A stretch of 64,000 bases of DNA from Congeria kusceri (Eukaryota; Mollusca; Bivalvia; Myida; Dreissenidae): contig CM051036.1 in the NCBI GenBank assembly GCA_027627225.1, positions 42,045,926 to 42,109,925 of the forward strand. Direction: 5' to 3'. Of this stretch, positions 1-9,480 are shown piece by piece. Position 1 is the stretch's first letter, and each line of letters starts with the position of its first letter. The notes under the pieces were generated by a model, which was given only the letters and a program-made list of their open reading frames with translations, did no database searches and was not told where the DNA came from. A program made the translations under genes and the position numbers.

Positions 1-690
1 ACAACTCTATGATAACTAAAATTAAGATAAATAAATAAATGCTTGCTATGCTCAATCAACTAATACGACGTTGTTTTTTTTCCTTTTTACGAGTTATGCA
101 AACATGAAGTGGCACTTAATACACTGGTATTCGTTCAATAAACATGTTGAAAACCACTTTAAACATTTTTTTCGGATTTAATTTCTTTGAACACATTTTC
201 ACAGTGTCTTACCGTACAATAAGCGAAAACGGAAGTTGCGAATCTGTACGTAGTTCAGTTTGTTGCCTTCACCGATACTGCAGTAACCCTAGGACAAAAA
301 AAATAATGATGGTTAGATTTAATTTGTCTAAGTAAAGTGCACAAATAATTCTTAAGATTACCGTGAATAAATTTGCTTTGATGAAAGTATCATATCATTT
401 AAATATATCGTTTTACACACTTTGATCACTGCAAGATTGCAAAATCGACCACTAGTCAACTGATTTGTTTGATAAGAAATCACTCGATTGATATTATATG
501 TATATACTTTTGGCTTGGAATATTAGAAAAACCTCTCTTTGAACGTATGTTCTTCATTGCCAGGAGCTTAAACATCGAGATATTAACAATTTCCTTCTAT
601 CTCTGCTGATCAGGCTACTGTACGCTGAGTTGCATCTGTACGCAATCATAAGTTGCAAAAAGCAAGGACATTATTGATATTTGAGATTAT
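1..690. other. intergenic, nothing recognised
   Basis: AT-rich sequence with only short open frames (the longest, 63 codons at 144-335, has no family motif or splice support). I see no gene, promoter or RNA here. Confidence 0.6.
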
Positions 691-3323
691 TTTTAGCTCA
701 CCTGAGCACAACGTGCTCAATGTGAGCTTTTGTGATCACGTTTTGTTCGTCGTGCGTCTTCTTTTTAGCTCACCTGAGCACAACGTGCTCAATGTGAGCT
801 TTTGTGATCACGTTTTGTTCGTCGTGCGTCTTCTTCGTCCGTCGTCCGTCGTGCGTCAACATTTTCATTCAAACATCATCGCCTAAACCGCTTGGCGGAT
901 TTTCACCAAACTTTACAGGAATGATCCTTGGGTGACCCTCTTTCAAAATTATTCAAATCGTTTCGGTCCGCTGCATATGTAGGTCACCAGAGCTAAAAAT
1001 AGATTTAAAAAGTGAAAACTTTAAAAATCTTCTTCTCTGAAATCGCATGGCTGAGAGCTTTCATATTTGGCATTTCGCATCCTCTAGTGGTCCTCTACAC
1101 AGATTGTTCAAATGATGCCCCTGGGGTCAAAACTTGCCACGCCCCGGGGTTCACATGGTTTAATTAGACTAACATAACTAACATAGCAAACTGATTTTAA
1201 AAATCTTCTCCTCTGAAACCGCAGGGCCCAGAGGTTTCATATTTGGTATGTAACATTGCATGGTGGTCCTCTACAAAGATTATATAAATAATGCCCCTGG
1301 GGTCAAAACTGGCCACGCCCCGGGGTCACATGATTTATATAGACTTAATAGCTAAATGACTTTTAAAATCTTCTTCTTTGAAACCGCAGGTCCTAGAGGT
1401 TTGGTAATTGGTTGGTAATATTGTTAAGTGGCCCTCTACAAAAATTGTTCAAATGATGCTCCTGGGATTTAATCTGGCCACGCCGCGGGGGTCACATTGT
1501 TTATATAGACCTTAATTGCGAAACTACTTAAAAATCTTCTCCTCTGAAACCGCAAGGCCCAGTGGTTTCATATTTGGTATGTGGCATCCTCTTGTGGTCC
1601 TCTACAAAGATTTTCAAATGATGCCCCTGGGATCAAAACTGGCCACGCCCCGGGGGTCACATTGTTTATATAGACATAAAAAGCAAAATGACTATAAAAA
1701 TCTTCTCCTCTGAAACCGCAAAGCACAGAGGTTTCATATTTGGTGTGTAACATTGCATTGTGGTCCTCTACAAAGATTGTTCAAATGATGCCCCTGGGGT
1801 CAAAACTGGCCACGCCCCGGGGGTCACATGGTTTATATAGACTTAAATAGCAAAATGACTTTGAAAATCTTCTTTTCCGAAACCGCAAGGCCCAGAGGTT
1901 TGGTATTTGGTTGGTAAAATTGTATAGCGGTCCTCTACAAACAGTGTTCAAATGATACCCCTGGGGCCAAAAGTAGCCACGCCCCGGGGGTCACATTGTT
2001 TATATAGACTTAAATAGCAAAATTACTGCAAAGATCTTCTCCTCTGAAACCGCAGAGCTTAGTGGTTTCATATTTGGTATGTGGCATCCTCTAGTGGTAC
2101 TCTACAAAGAGTGTTCAAATGATGCCCCTGGGGTCAAAACTGGCTACGCCCCGGGGTCACATGGTTTATATAGACTTAAATAGCAAAATGAATATAAAAA
2201 TCTTCTCCTCTGAAACCGCAAGGCCCAGAGATTTTATATTTAGTTTTTAACATTGCATAGAAGTCCTCTACAAAGATTGTTCAAATGATGCCCCTGGTGT
2301 TTGAAACTGGCCACGCCCCGGTGGTCACATGGTTTATAATGACTTAAATAGCTAAATGACTTTGAAATCTTCTCCGAAACCGCAAGGCCCTGAGGTTTGG
2401 TATTTGGTTGGTAACATTGTATAGGGGTCCTCTACAAAGATTGTTCAAATGATACCCCTGGGGTCAAAACTGACCACGCCCCGGGGTCACGTGGATTATA
2501 TTGACTTACATAGCAAAATGACTTTAAAAATCCTCTCCTCTGAAACCTCAAGGCACAGAAGTTTCATATTTGGTATGTAACATTGCATTGTGGTCTTCTA
2601 CAAAGATTGTTCAAATGATGCCCCTGGAGTCAAAACTGGCCACGTCCCGGGGGTCACACGGTTGATGTAGACTTAAATAGCAAAATTACTTTAAAAATCT
2701 TCTCCTCTGAAACCGCAAGGCCCAGAGGTTTCATATTTGGTATGTCACATTGCATAATGGTCCTCTACAAAAATTGTTCAAATGAGGCCCCGGGGGTTAA
2801 AACTTGCAACGACCCGGTGGCCACATGGTTTATATAGAGACTTAAATAAAAAAAATTAGTTTTAAAATCTTCTCCTCTAAAACCGCAAGACCCAGAAGTT
2901 TCATGTTTGGTATGCAACATTGCATTGTGGTCCTCTGCAAAGATTGTTAAAATGATGCCCCTGGGGTCAAAACTTACCACGCCCCGGGGTCACATTTTTT
3001 ATATAGACTAAAATAGCAAAATTACTGCAAAAATATTCTCCTCTAAAACCGCAAGGCCCAGAGGTTTGTTATTTGGTTGGTAACATTGTATAGGGGTCCT
3101 CTACAAAGATTGTTCAAATGATGTCCTGGTGTCAAAACTGGCAACGCCCAGGGGGTCACATTGTTTGTATAGACTTAAATAGCAAAATTACTTCAAGAAT
3201 CTTCTTCTCTGAAACCGCAATGCCCAGTGGTTTCATATTTGGTATGTAACATTGCATACTTGTCTTCTGTTTAAATGATGACCCTGGGGTCAAAACTGGG
3301 ATGCCTTAAATTCAGGTGAGCGA
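691..3323. mobile_element. repeat element with AGCTCACCTGA / TCAGGTGAGC inverted ends and internal satellite
   Basis: The left end has TTTTAGCTCACCTGAGCAC, present twice in a 72-bp direct duplication (starts at 691 and 763). The right end, near 3311-3321, reads TTCAGGTGAGCG, the inverse of the left motif. Between them lies a tandem array of about 167-bp units. The left end is followed by a GTCCGTCGTCCGTCGTGCG run. I recall this family as common in bivalve genomes but cannot name its transposon class. No transposase frame is visible, so if mobile it is non-autonomous. Confidence 0.6.
1015..3300 (+). repeat. tandem array, about 14 units of about 167 bp
   Basis: Each unit carries AAAATCTTCTCCTCTGAAAC, then TTTCATATTTGGTATGTAAC, GGTCCTCTACAAAGATTG, CCCCTGGGGTCAAAACTGGC and CACGCCCCGGGGTCACATGG. 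Unit starts fall near 1022, 1198, 1367, 1528, 1697, 1865, 2030, 2201, 2366, 2528, 2695, 2864, 3030 and 3198. Units are diverged by substitutions and small indels, and the open frames seen across them are by-products of the repeat. Confidence 0.9.
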
Positions 3324-3715
3324 TTAATTAATAAATTAATGTACATCATTACATGGTTAATCTTTTTCTATTTTATGTCAATACATCTAACACAAAAATA
3401 CGAATGTTATTTCTCTCAGATTCTCTGTACATGTGACTTTTAATTATCCATCAAATAATTGCTTAGATGATTTTGCATTTAAAAAATCGGTTAATTTCTA
3501 AAAGATGTTAGTAGTATGGGATACATGCATTATTGTTTAAACAAGATATATGTTCTTAGAATTAATCACTAGTATAAGTAAATACTTCTACTATGTCATA
3601 ATCTTAATTTTGCAGTGTCAAATATGTCCCCATGATAAAAGGTTACCGGTGGTATCCGATGGACTAATACATGTACAAGGGGCAGTCAAAATATTCATGG
3701 ACAGAGCTGGATTTG

Positions 3716-3790
3716 CATCTGCGGACTGCACAGGCTAATTCGGGACGACCCTTTCATGCATTAAGCCCGAGTTTCCCACGATACGCATAT
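3716..3790. repeat. partial copy of the GGATTAGCCTGTGC palindromic repeat
   Basis: It contains CGGACTGCACAGGCTAATTC, then GGGACGACCCTTTCATGCA and TTTCCCACGATACGC, matching one arm and the terminal part of the full copies seen at 38992, 40785 and 61801. It lies just inside the left TIR of the mariner relic. Confidence 0.7.
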
Positions 3791-3987
3791 TTCCTTAAAC
3801 CTTAACTGAATCGCCCGAAACGTTACACAAATATTAAATTGTATGTGTACAAAAGATATGCACACAAACATGGTATTATAACAATAGCAAACATAAATAT
3901 ATGCAATTGTCTATACCCATGATTTATACTACGGCGCACTTCAGAAACTACTCCATGACGTTAACGTCATTAATGGCAATGTTTATT

Positions 3988-4215
3988 TCAAACTATTTGC
4001 CGCTTCCTGCGTTTCATAACCCGTTTTCGAAACATCTCTGCAAACAACGACTCTGTCAGCGACCCGAAAGATTGGAAGGGGTTGTCTGATCCTGGATTAT
4101 ACTTATCTGCGATGACTGTCTTCTCCATCGGACCCGTATGAGATTTCCTGATGGTCCCCTTCAACACGATCAGCATGACCTTCGCCGACTTGACAACTTT
4201 AGCTTTCTTCAGAGG
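3988..4215 (-). pseudogene. mariner-type transposase fragment (central part)
   Basis: Reading the minus strand from about 4215, the frame gives PPLKKAKVVKSAKVMLIVL and then GTIRKSHTGPMEKTVIADKY. This resembles the stretch of mariner transposases around the second catalytic aspartate, where a basic linker precedes KVML(I)xxFxDxxG. The FWD part is missing or mutated here, so a key catalytic residue is not visible. The assignment rests on remembered family patterns; the surrounding TIRs and TA sites support it. Confidence 0.5.
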
Positions 4216-4439
4216 AGGCGAAGATAATCGTCCACATTATAGAATCTCCTTTCATTTACAGTTAATAAAATGGGCCCGTGTTCAACTGTGTCTGTGGTTG
4301 TCATTACCGCTCTAACGCAATGCTTGATAATTGCACGCTGCTCAAGATTTTCCGTTGACATCATCAAACTTTCTTGAAAAAACGTAACGAAACAAATCAA
4401 ATGACTAGCGTTCCGTTGATGTTTGTCGTATGACGTCAA
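4209..4439 (-). pseudogene. mariner-type transposase fragment (N-terminal part)
   Basis: The translated segment contains MSTENLEQRAIIKHCVRAVM, which looks like the first helix of the mariner DNA-binding domain (EQRAxIKxC pattern). It then runs into sequence I cannot align by eye (LTVNERRFYNVDDYLRLL). The region linking it to the central fragment is missing, so this is a deleted copy. It sits in the expected order on the same strand as the central fragment and between intact-looking TIRs. Confidence 0.45.
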
Positions 4440-4478
4440 ATTTTTTTAACGTTTAAAACATTTACGGGAACGCCTTTA

Positions 4479-5203
4479 CTTTAGCGGTCCCCGGCAATAC
4501 TATATATATTCTACGTAACTAAGGACTTGAAGCGAGTATATATAGTGAGCCGCGCGCTAGCGTGGCGATTTTTAAAAATCGGCCGTAAAACGGAAAAATA
4601 ACCCCCAAATCGTGATTTTTGTGCAAATTTATATATTTTGTGAAATATTTCACAAAATATTATTTCAAAATCGCATATCTTTGCGATTAACTCGCCTTCT
4701 ACAAAAAGGTCGGCCATTTTGAAAATGGTTATCGACGCAGTCATGCGTAACGATTTAATACGCTAAGCACAATTTGCAAATGGAATAAAGCGATTTATAC
4801 TCTTAAAACAACAAATTACAAAAAAAATTAACAGAGAACATGATAGCACAATAAAGAAATGTTCAATACGGCCTTCTGTGCATCCATTAGTCGCAAGTTT
4901 ACACGTCTCAACTGAAAGCAGTTGTCTTGTAGCAGTAAACCACGAAGAAATTTGAACTATTAATTAGCGGAGTGACTGATTTTGGGGGCTGCTTCCCCCA
5001 CACCCCCGCTTGTTAACACTCAAACGCCGTGTGGCTCATAGTTTCATCTTGTTTTGATTCAAAACAATAATATTTTTTCAAGAAAAACATTACGAAACGA
5101 GAAAAAAATTGGCGGCCGACTGGAACAGGACAAGTCATGCATAGCAACGTCAAAGCATGCGCAAAACGTTGTTTACATTTAGAATTTCCGGGGACCGCTA
5201 AAG
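4479..5203. mobile_element. nested TA-flanked element (MITE-like), 16-bp perfect TIR
   Basis: CTTTAGCGGTCCCCGG at 4479-4494 is repeated inverted at 5188-5203, and each copy is flanked outside by TA (4477-4478 and 5204-5205). The 725-bp interior has no long open frame. It lies wholly within the mariner relic, so it inserted later. Confidence 0.7.
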
Positions 5204-5516
5204 TACAAACTACCCCATTTATGTTAACATTACGTCAGTGGAATGTTCGCTATAATTCGACAAGGTTTTCCAGCAAAAATATCATTCTTTTGATAATATC
5301 GAACATTTTCAGAAAAGATAATCCGAAGTGCGCCACATTATTCACGGTATATACAACTGAAGTAGTCTAAAGATATGTATTTATTAAAATAATAACGTGC
5401 GTTTTCTGCATTTTATTTAACACGCATCAAATATTTTATAGCTGTATTTTCATCTACATAGGCCTACAATTATGCGAAAAAATGATTGTCCATGAACTTT
5501 TTGACTGCCCCTGGTA

Positions 5517-6580
5517 TTGCAATTTTAAGACATGCATTTAAAATAATAATACAAAATACGCAAAGAATGTATAATAACAAATATATATTAAATTGTTATG
5601 ACTAAGTGTTTAAAGTCAACTTTATATAGATACATATGTAACTGAGGTATAGTAAAACAATTGTAATAATTATATTAAAATGTCAAACACCTCGTATTAC
5701 TTTGATTTGATATGCACTCAAATGCTACATTGAAATAACATATTGTTATCCATTCATTTCGATTAGTAATTATTCATTTTAAAGCGTAATGTCTCTTTAA
5801 GATAAAATGTCCACGATGTGTATGCTTGGATCGTGTATAATATATTTAGACTGTTATTTCGTTGAATGTGTTTGTCTTTTATTTCTGCCACTGATAGATT
5901 ACATGTTATGATCGACTGCATTTATTTGTATATAATGATTCATTGCCAGCACAGTTATATCAATTGTACAAATTATCATTGAATGCTTTAAAAGGGCAAC
6001 TAAGCGTACATTCTGAAATATTGCAGCTAAATGTACAGTCGCGTCAGTTAGTGTCGTCTATGAAAATCTTACATTTTTAAACAATAGATTTATATGTACT
6101 CTTAGCCTAAAAAGCAAGTACTTTGAAAAAGACAAAATGAATTGTTTCTTAATTGTATACAAAATAATGCTTAAAAGGCTTTGGTACATTGAAAATATCA
6201 CGAATATGCCAAAGGTTGTGCAGAAATCGTATTTGAAAATTGACATTTTGAATCAATAGATCTTCTACACATTTCTGAAACCAAATATTTTTGATATTCT
6301 TTGAGTGTATTTGAAGGACAATTCGTTATAAATGTGATTTTTTTTTTACTGAAACTAAGTAATTACCGGCGTACAGATCAGCAACGTCCGTCTCAGCGTA
6401 TTGTGCGTTTATGCACTGTGACTTTATTCAAGCACGAATTTGCTGAAATGCCTTTAAAACACTTGAAGGGATGAAATCAACGGTAAGCTTTCACATAGTT
6501 TAACATAGGTTGCATACTTTCCGTTTTTCATGTTTTCAGTTTGCCTAGCAAATCAATGTTTAAGATATAAAGTCCAAATA
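5517..6580. other. intergenic / 5' flank of the membrane-protein gene
   Basis: AT-rich sequence without a recognisable gene. A promoter for the downstream gene is expected here or further upstream, but I see no convincing TATA box or initiator. Two minus-frame open stretches here (e.g. 6058-6246) have no support. Confidence 0.5.
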
Positions 6581-6599
6581 GGTTGTATGAGTGCGATTG

Positions 6600-6612
6600 T
6601 ATTTTTCAGGAC
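6600..6612 (+). promoter_or_regulatory. candidate 3' splice site before the first start codon
   Basis: TGTATTTTTCAG followed by GACAG looks like an acceptor, implying a 5'UTR intron that ends about 20 bases before the ATG at 6629. If used, the upstream in-frame ATG at 6530 is intronic and not the true start. Confidence 0.45.
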
Positions 6613-6628
6613 AGTTTCCAGGACAGCA

Positions 6629-9082
6629 ATGAGCATAATGGAACGCCTGCAGATAGTCCTGATGTTCGTTGCACTGTGGTTTCAGGAAGCCTGGCTGTCA
6701 ATGCCCACAGGGATGTATCAGCCTACCAACATCACGACGGAGATACTGTCATCAGGCCGCCCCAATGACAGCTTACCACTATGTACGTTCAACGTCTGGG
6801 AGAACAGCAAGTTATATTTTCAATCTCGTCTCCACAAGAGTGATCCAAATTTTGTCAAGTTCGGATTAAGGTTTTCGAACAAGCACGTCGTTGAAAGAAG
6901 TGAACCCCAGGTTTTTAAACCACGTATCTGGTTTTTTACGTACTCGACTGCAAATGAGATGTATCCGTACCTTAACTGGAATCTCGACTTCGGCTTGCTG
7001 ACCTTTGGCCTGCTGGACACAAAAACCCTAGAGATCCCTTATGTAGATCTTACGACTCAGCCCATCTCAGGTTGCCTGGTAGACTTCGGTGCAAATGAGT
7101 CCATGATCAATGTTGCTAAAGCTTTAGCTGAATTAGTTGAAAATGAAACAGTGAGAGATGTACACGAGTATGAAGACATATTTTTCTGTTATTTATCGGA
7201 GATCACAGGGACGAAATCTGGAATAGGATATTATGTAGGACTCTACCTTAATTACCCAGCCCCATTTATACAATATTCCTGCTGTATGATAGCATACGAG
7301 TACACATTCAGCACATACTCGGAACCGGTTTGCAACATAACACAGGACAAGTGGACATTGTGCAACCATGGTCCATATATCGTTGGCGTAATTATTTTGA
7401 TTTACTGTCCGATATTGTTTTTCGAATTGCTTCACGCAATGTCAAAAGACGAAGTCGTCCAGTCCTATGACCACGAGAATACGATTGAGTTATCCAGATT
7501 AATGTACAACAGACAGCCTGAAGAACATTGGGTTTTCCTCGATGGAGCATCACCCTTGACATTGTCCCATCTGCCATCCAAGCTCGTGACGGGTTTGAAG
7601 AACGCACATCCGGTCTCGTGTTCACGACTACGATGCTTTGTGTACATGATCTTGGTTCCGGTGTTGATATTTGCTAGAATGTTTATGTACAGACACGGCA
7701 TCGGGGAGTACTTTAAGATCACCGTTGGAGATTTAGTTGAGCGAGGCACTCCCTTGGGCTTTCTTGCCATTCTTGCAGATGCATCTGAGGCCAGACAAGT
7801 GTTTGCCCCAGCTCTAGGAGGCCCAATAGGAGTTTTGTCTATTTACTACGCTCTTGGAGTTGTACTTCTTGTCATGCCACGAAGTTTGAAACAGATCGTT
7901 GAGAACGGAATGCCAACAAAGCGGACGTGGTCGCCATTTTTTCTTAGTGTCGATGAAATACTCCGCATGGCAATGCTTGAACCAGAGACGGAACCAGGAT
8001 ATCAGCGAGCGGCTGCTGTGTTCCGAGGAAGCTTCTTTATGATCTTCAATAAACCATATTGGCACAAAACATTGTATATACAGAAATTACGATTTGTTCG
8101 GTTACATGGATTCAGTCGAATCCTGTTAATTCTGACACTACCAGTTCTGTTGCTTGTTTGTGCCTTAGAAATTGTAGCATGTGTCATCTATAATCTTATT
8201 CCATTTTCAAATATGTGTGTTATCACCATCAAAGGGGCAGTGCTGTCACTTATGGCACAACAACGTTACTACGATCGGCTAAAGATCTGTTTTCGTACAC
8301 CACTAATTATTGTTGTTGTTATAACATGCTGTGTGTTGTTCACTCTGTTCGCCTATACTGTAGTCTTGATTTTCCTCGAGAGTTTTGTTTTCATCTCACA
8401 GGTTGCTATATTATGCTTTGTAGCCGTCATCGTTTTCCCGTCCGTTGCCTTTGGTTACCTCTTTTTCTTTGTAGTTCTGTTGTACTACATGTTTAGGCTT
8501 GCTCGAGGATTCGGAGATACATATTTTGACCTGCTATCAATGGCCGTTGAGAAATCGTTGGACATTGACTCTCTTGTCAACAACGTGACAATACATGATG
8601 GCAATTTCGAAATCTCCAACGTGCGGGCAACGGACATCAGGAGTTTTCGTGTTAATAACGTGGCAATCGACGTTCCACATAACACTCTTGAGCGAATAAA
8701 AATGGAACAAACACCAAGGAAAACCCGAAAAAAAGGAACTGTCCACGGAATACCAATAGATCTCTTTGAATACCTGGTTATCAAACACCGTCCAGTTCAT
8801 ATTCAGTTCTTAAAGGTAGCATTCCACTTCGCAATGATTATAACGCTTGTTGTGTTAACCATGTCGATAATATCCAAAGTCAAAATGGTGACGTCATCGG
8901 AGTCGTCTGACGTCATGCACGTGATCTTCATAGTAACGGTCGGTGCATTGCCAAGAGTTTTAGAGATTATCCTATTGGATGGAAATGAGATGTTAAAGCG
9001 ACAGCTAGAGGAGACCAAGATTGAACAGTCTATTCTGAGATATTGGAGAAGTCGGTCGGAACAATTTGAGTTTGTAAAATGA
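6629..9082 (+). CDS. multi-pass membrane protein, uncharacterised
   Basis: The frame is open from 6530, but I place the start at ATG 6629 or, in better context (A at -3, G at +4), ATG 6638. Both follow a likely 3' splice site and are followed by a hydrophobic signal-like stretch (MERLQIVLMFVALWF). Numbering residues from 6530: an extracellular-looking region 60-280 with possible N-glycosylation sites (NIT, NDS, NES, NET, NIT) and several cysteines; membrane segments near 282-301, 368-386, 432-450, 530-557, 590-617, 620-657 (probably two), 762-780 and 796-815; and a basic, probably cytosolic linker about 720-745 (RKTRKKG). The C-terminus is charged. The coding part has no introns. I recognise no named family; the topology suggests a receptor or channel-like membrane protein, but this is only inference. 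Confidence 0.85.
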   Translation: MSIMERLQIVLMFVALWFQEAWLSMPTGMYQPTNITTEILSSGRPNDSLPLCTFNVWENSKLYFQSRLHKSDPNFVKFGLRFSNKHVVERSEPQVFKPRIWFFTYSTANEMYPYLNWNLDFGLLTFGLLDTKTLEIPYVDLTTQPISGCLVDFGANESMINVAKALAELVENETVRDVHEYEDIFFCYLSEITGTKSGIGYYVGLYLNYPAPFIQYSCCMIAYEYTFSTYSEPVCNITQDKWTLCNHGPYIVGVIILIYCPILFFELLHAMSKDEVVQSYDHENTIELSRLMYNRQPEEHWVFLDGASPLTLSHLPSKLVTGLKNAHPVSCSRLRCFVYMILVPVLIFARMFMYRHGIGEYFKITVGDLVERGTPLGFLAILADASEARQVFAPALGGPIGVLSIYYALGVVLLVMPRSLKQIVENGMPTKRTWSPFFLSVDEILRMAMLEPETEPGYQRAAAVFRGSFFMIFNKPYWHKTLYIQKLRFVRLHGFSRILLILTLPVLLLVCALEIVACVIYNLIPFSNMCVITIKGAVLSLMAQQRYYDRLKICFRTPLIIVVVITCCVLFTLFAYTVVLIFLESFVFISQVAILCFVAVIVFPSVAFGYLFFFVVLLYYMFRLARGFGDTYFDLLSMAVEKSLDIDSLVNNVTIHDGNFEISNVRATDIRSFRVNNVAIDVPHNTLERIKMEQTPRKTRKKGTVHGIPIDLFEYLVIKHRPVHIQFLKVAFHFAMIITLVVLTMSIISKVKMVTSSESSDVMHVIFIVTVGALPRVLEIILLDGNEMLKRQLEETKIEQSILRYWRSRSEQFEFVK

Positions 9083-9480
9083 TGCGCCTTAAGTAGTTAA
9101 CTAGCATTGTGTGTATGTGGTTTCTTTGATAGAAACCTCACTTAACATTTTCGTCGTTTGATATAACTGAATATTACTCAACGTCATTCGGGCAGATTAT
9201 TTTCTCTATTTAAATATTGCGTGGTTGTTTTGAACATTAGATGTTACAGCTGTAAATGATCGACATTTAATAAAACAGGTCGGAGAATGGACTACAGCAA
9301 CCTTCAATTAGCAGAGATTTATTTACAGGAAAGAAATATTAAACAAACTCAAAAAGATACCCCAATACATTTTTACCCTGTCTTCTAACGAATAACTGTT
9401 CTCTTAGTTACGAATTAAACAGAGTGGTTTCGACCTCCACATGCCTAGGTTGTAAATAAAACTTATTTGTGTTGATTTTT
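9083..9480 (+). other. 3'UTR of the membrane-protein gene
   Basis: AATAAA occurs at 9269-9274 and again at 9455-9460; the second is followed by a GT-rich stretch (TTATTTGTGTTGATTTTTG), which makes it the better cleavage signal. No other gene is visible. Confidence 0.5.

Larger units (their letters stand above)
3676..5514 (-). mobile_element. mariner-like transposon relic, 28-bp TIRs, TA target site
   Basis: The left end (3676-3703) begins CAAGGGGCAGTCAAAA and the right end (5487-5514) is its inverse with 25 of 28 bases matching. TA dinucleotides flank both ends (3674-3675 and 5515-5516), as expected for Tc1/mariner insertion. Two minus-strand open segments inside (4209-4439 and about 3988-4215) resemble pieces of a mariner transposase. 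The element is disrupted by stops, by a nested TA-flanked element and by a fragment of the palindromic repeat, so it should be immobile by itself. Confidence 0.65.

Noticed and set aside
653..886. Open frame of 77 codons
   Set aside because: Its two identical halves come from the 72-bp direct duplication of the repeat's left end; no coding signal.
6530..6628. Upstream ATG extending the membrane protein by 33 residues
   Set aside because: A polypyrimidine-CAG acceptor lies between it and the later ATGs, and the later starts precede a signal-like segment directly, so the extension is probably intronic.
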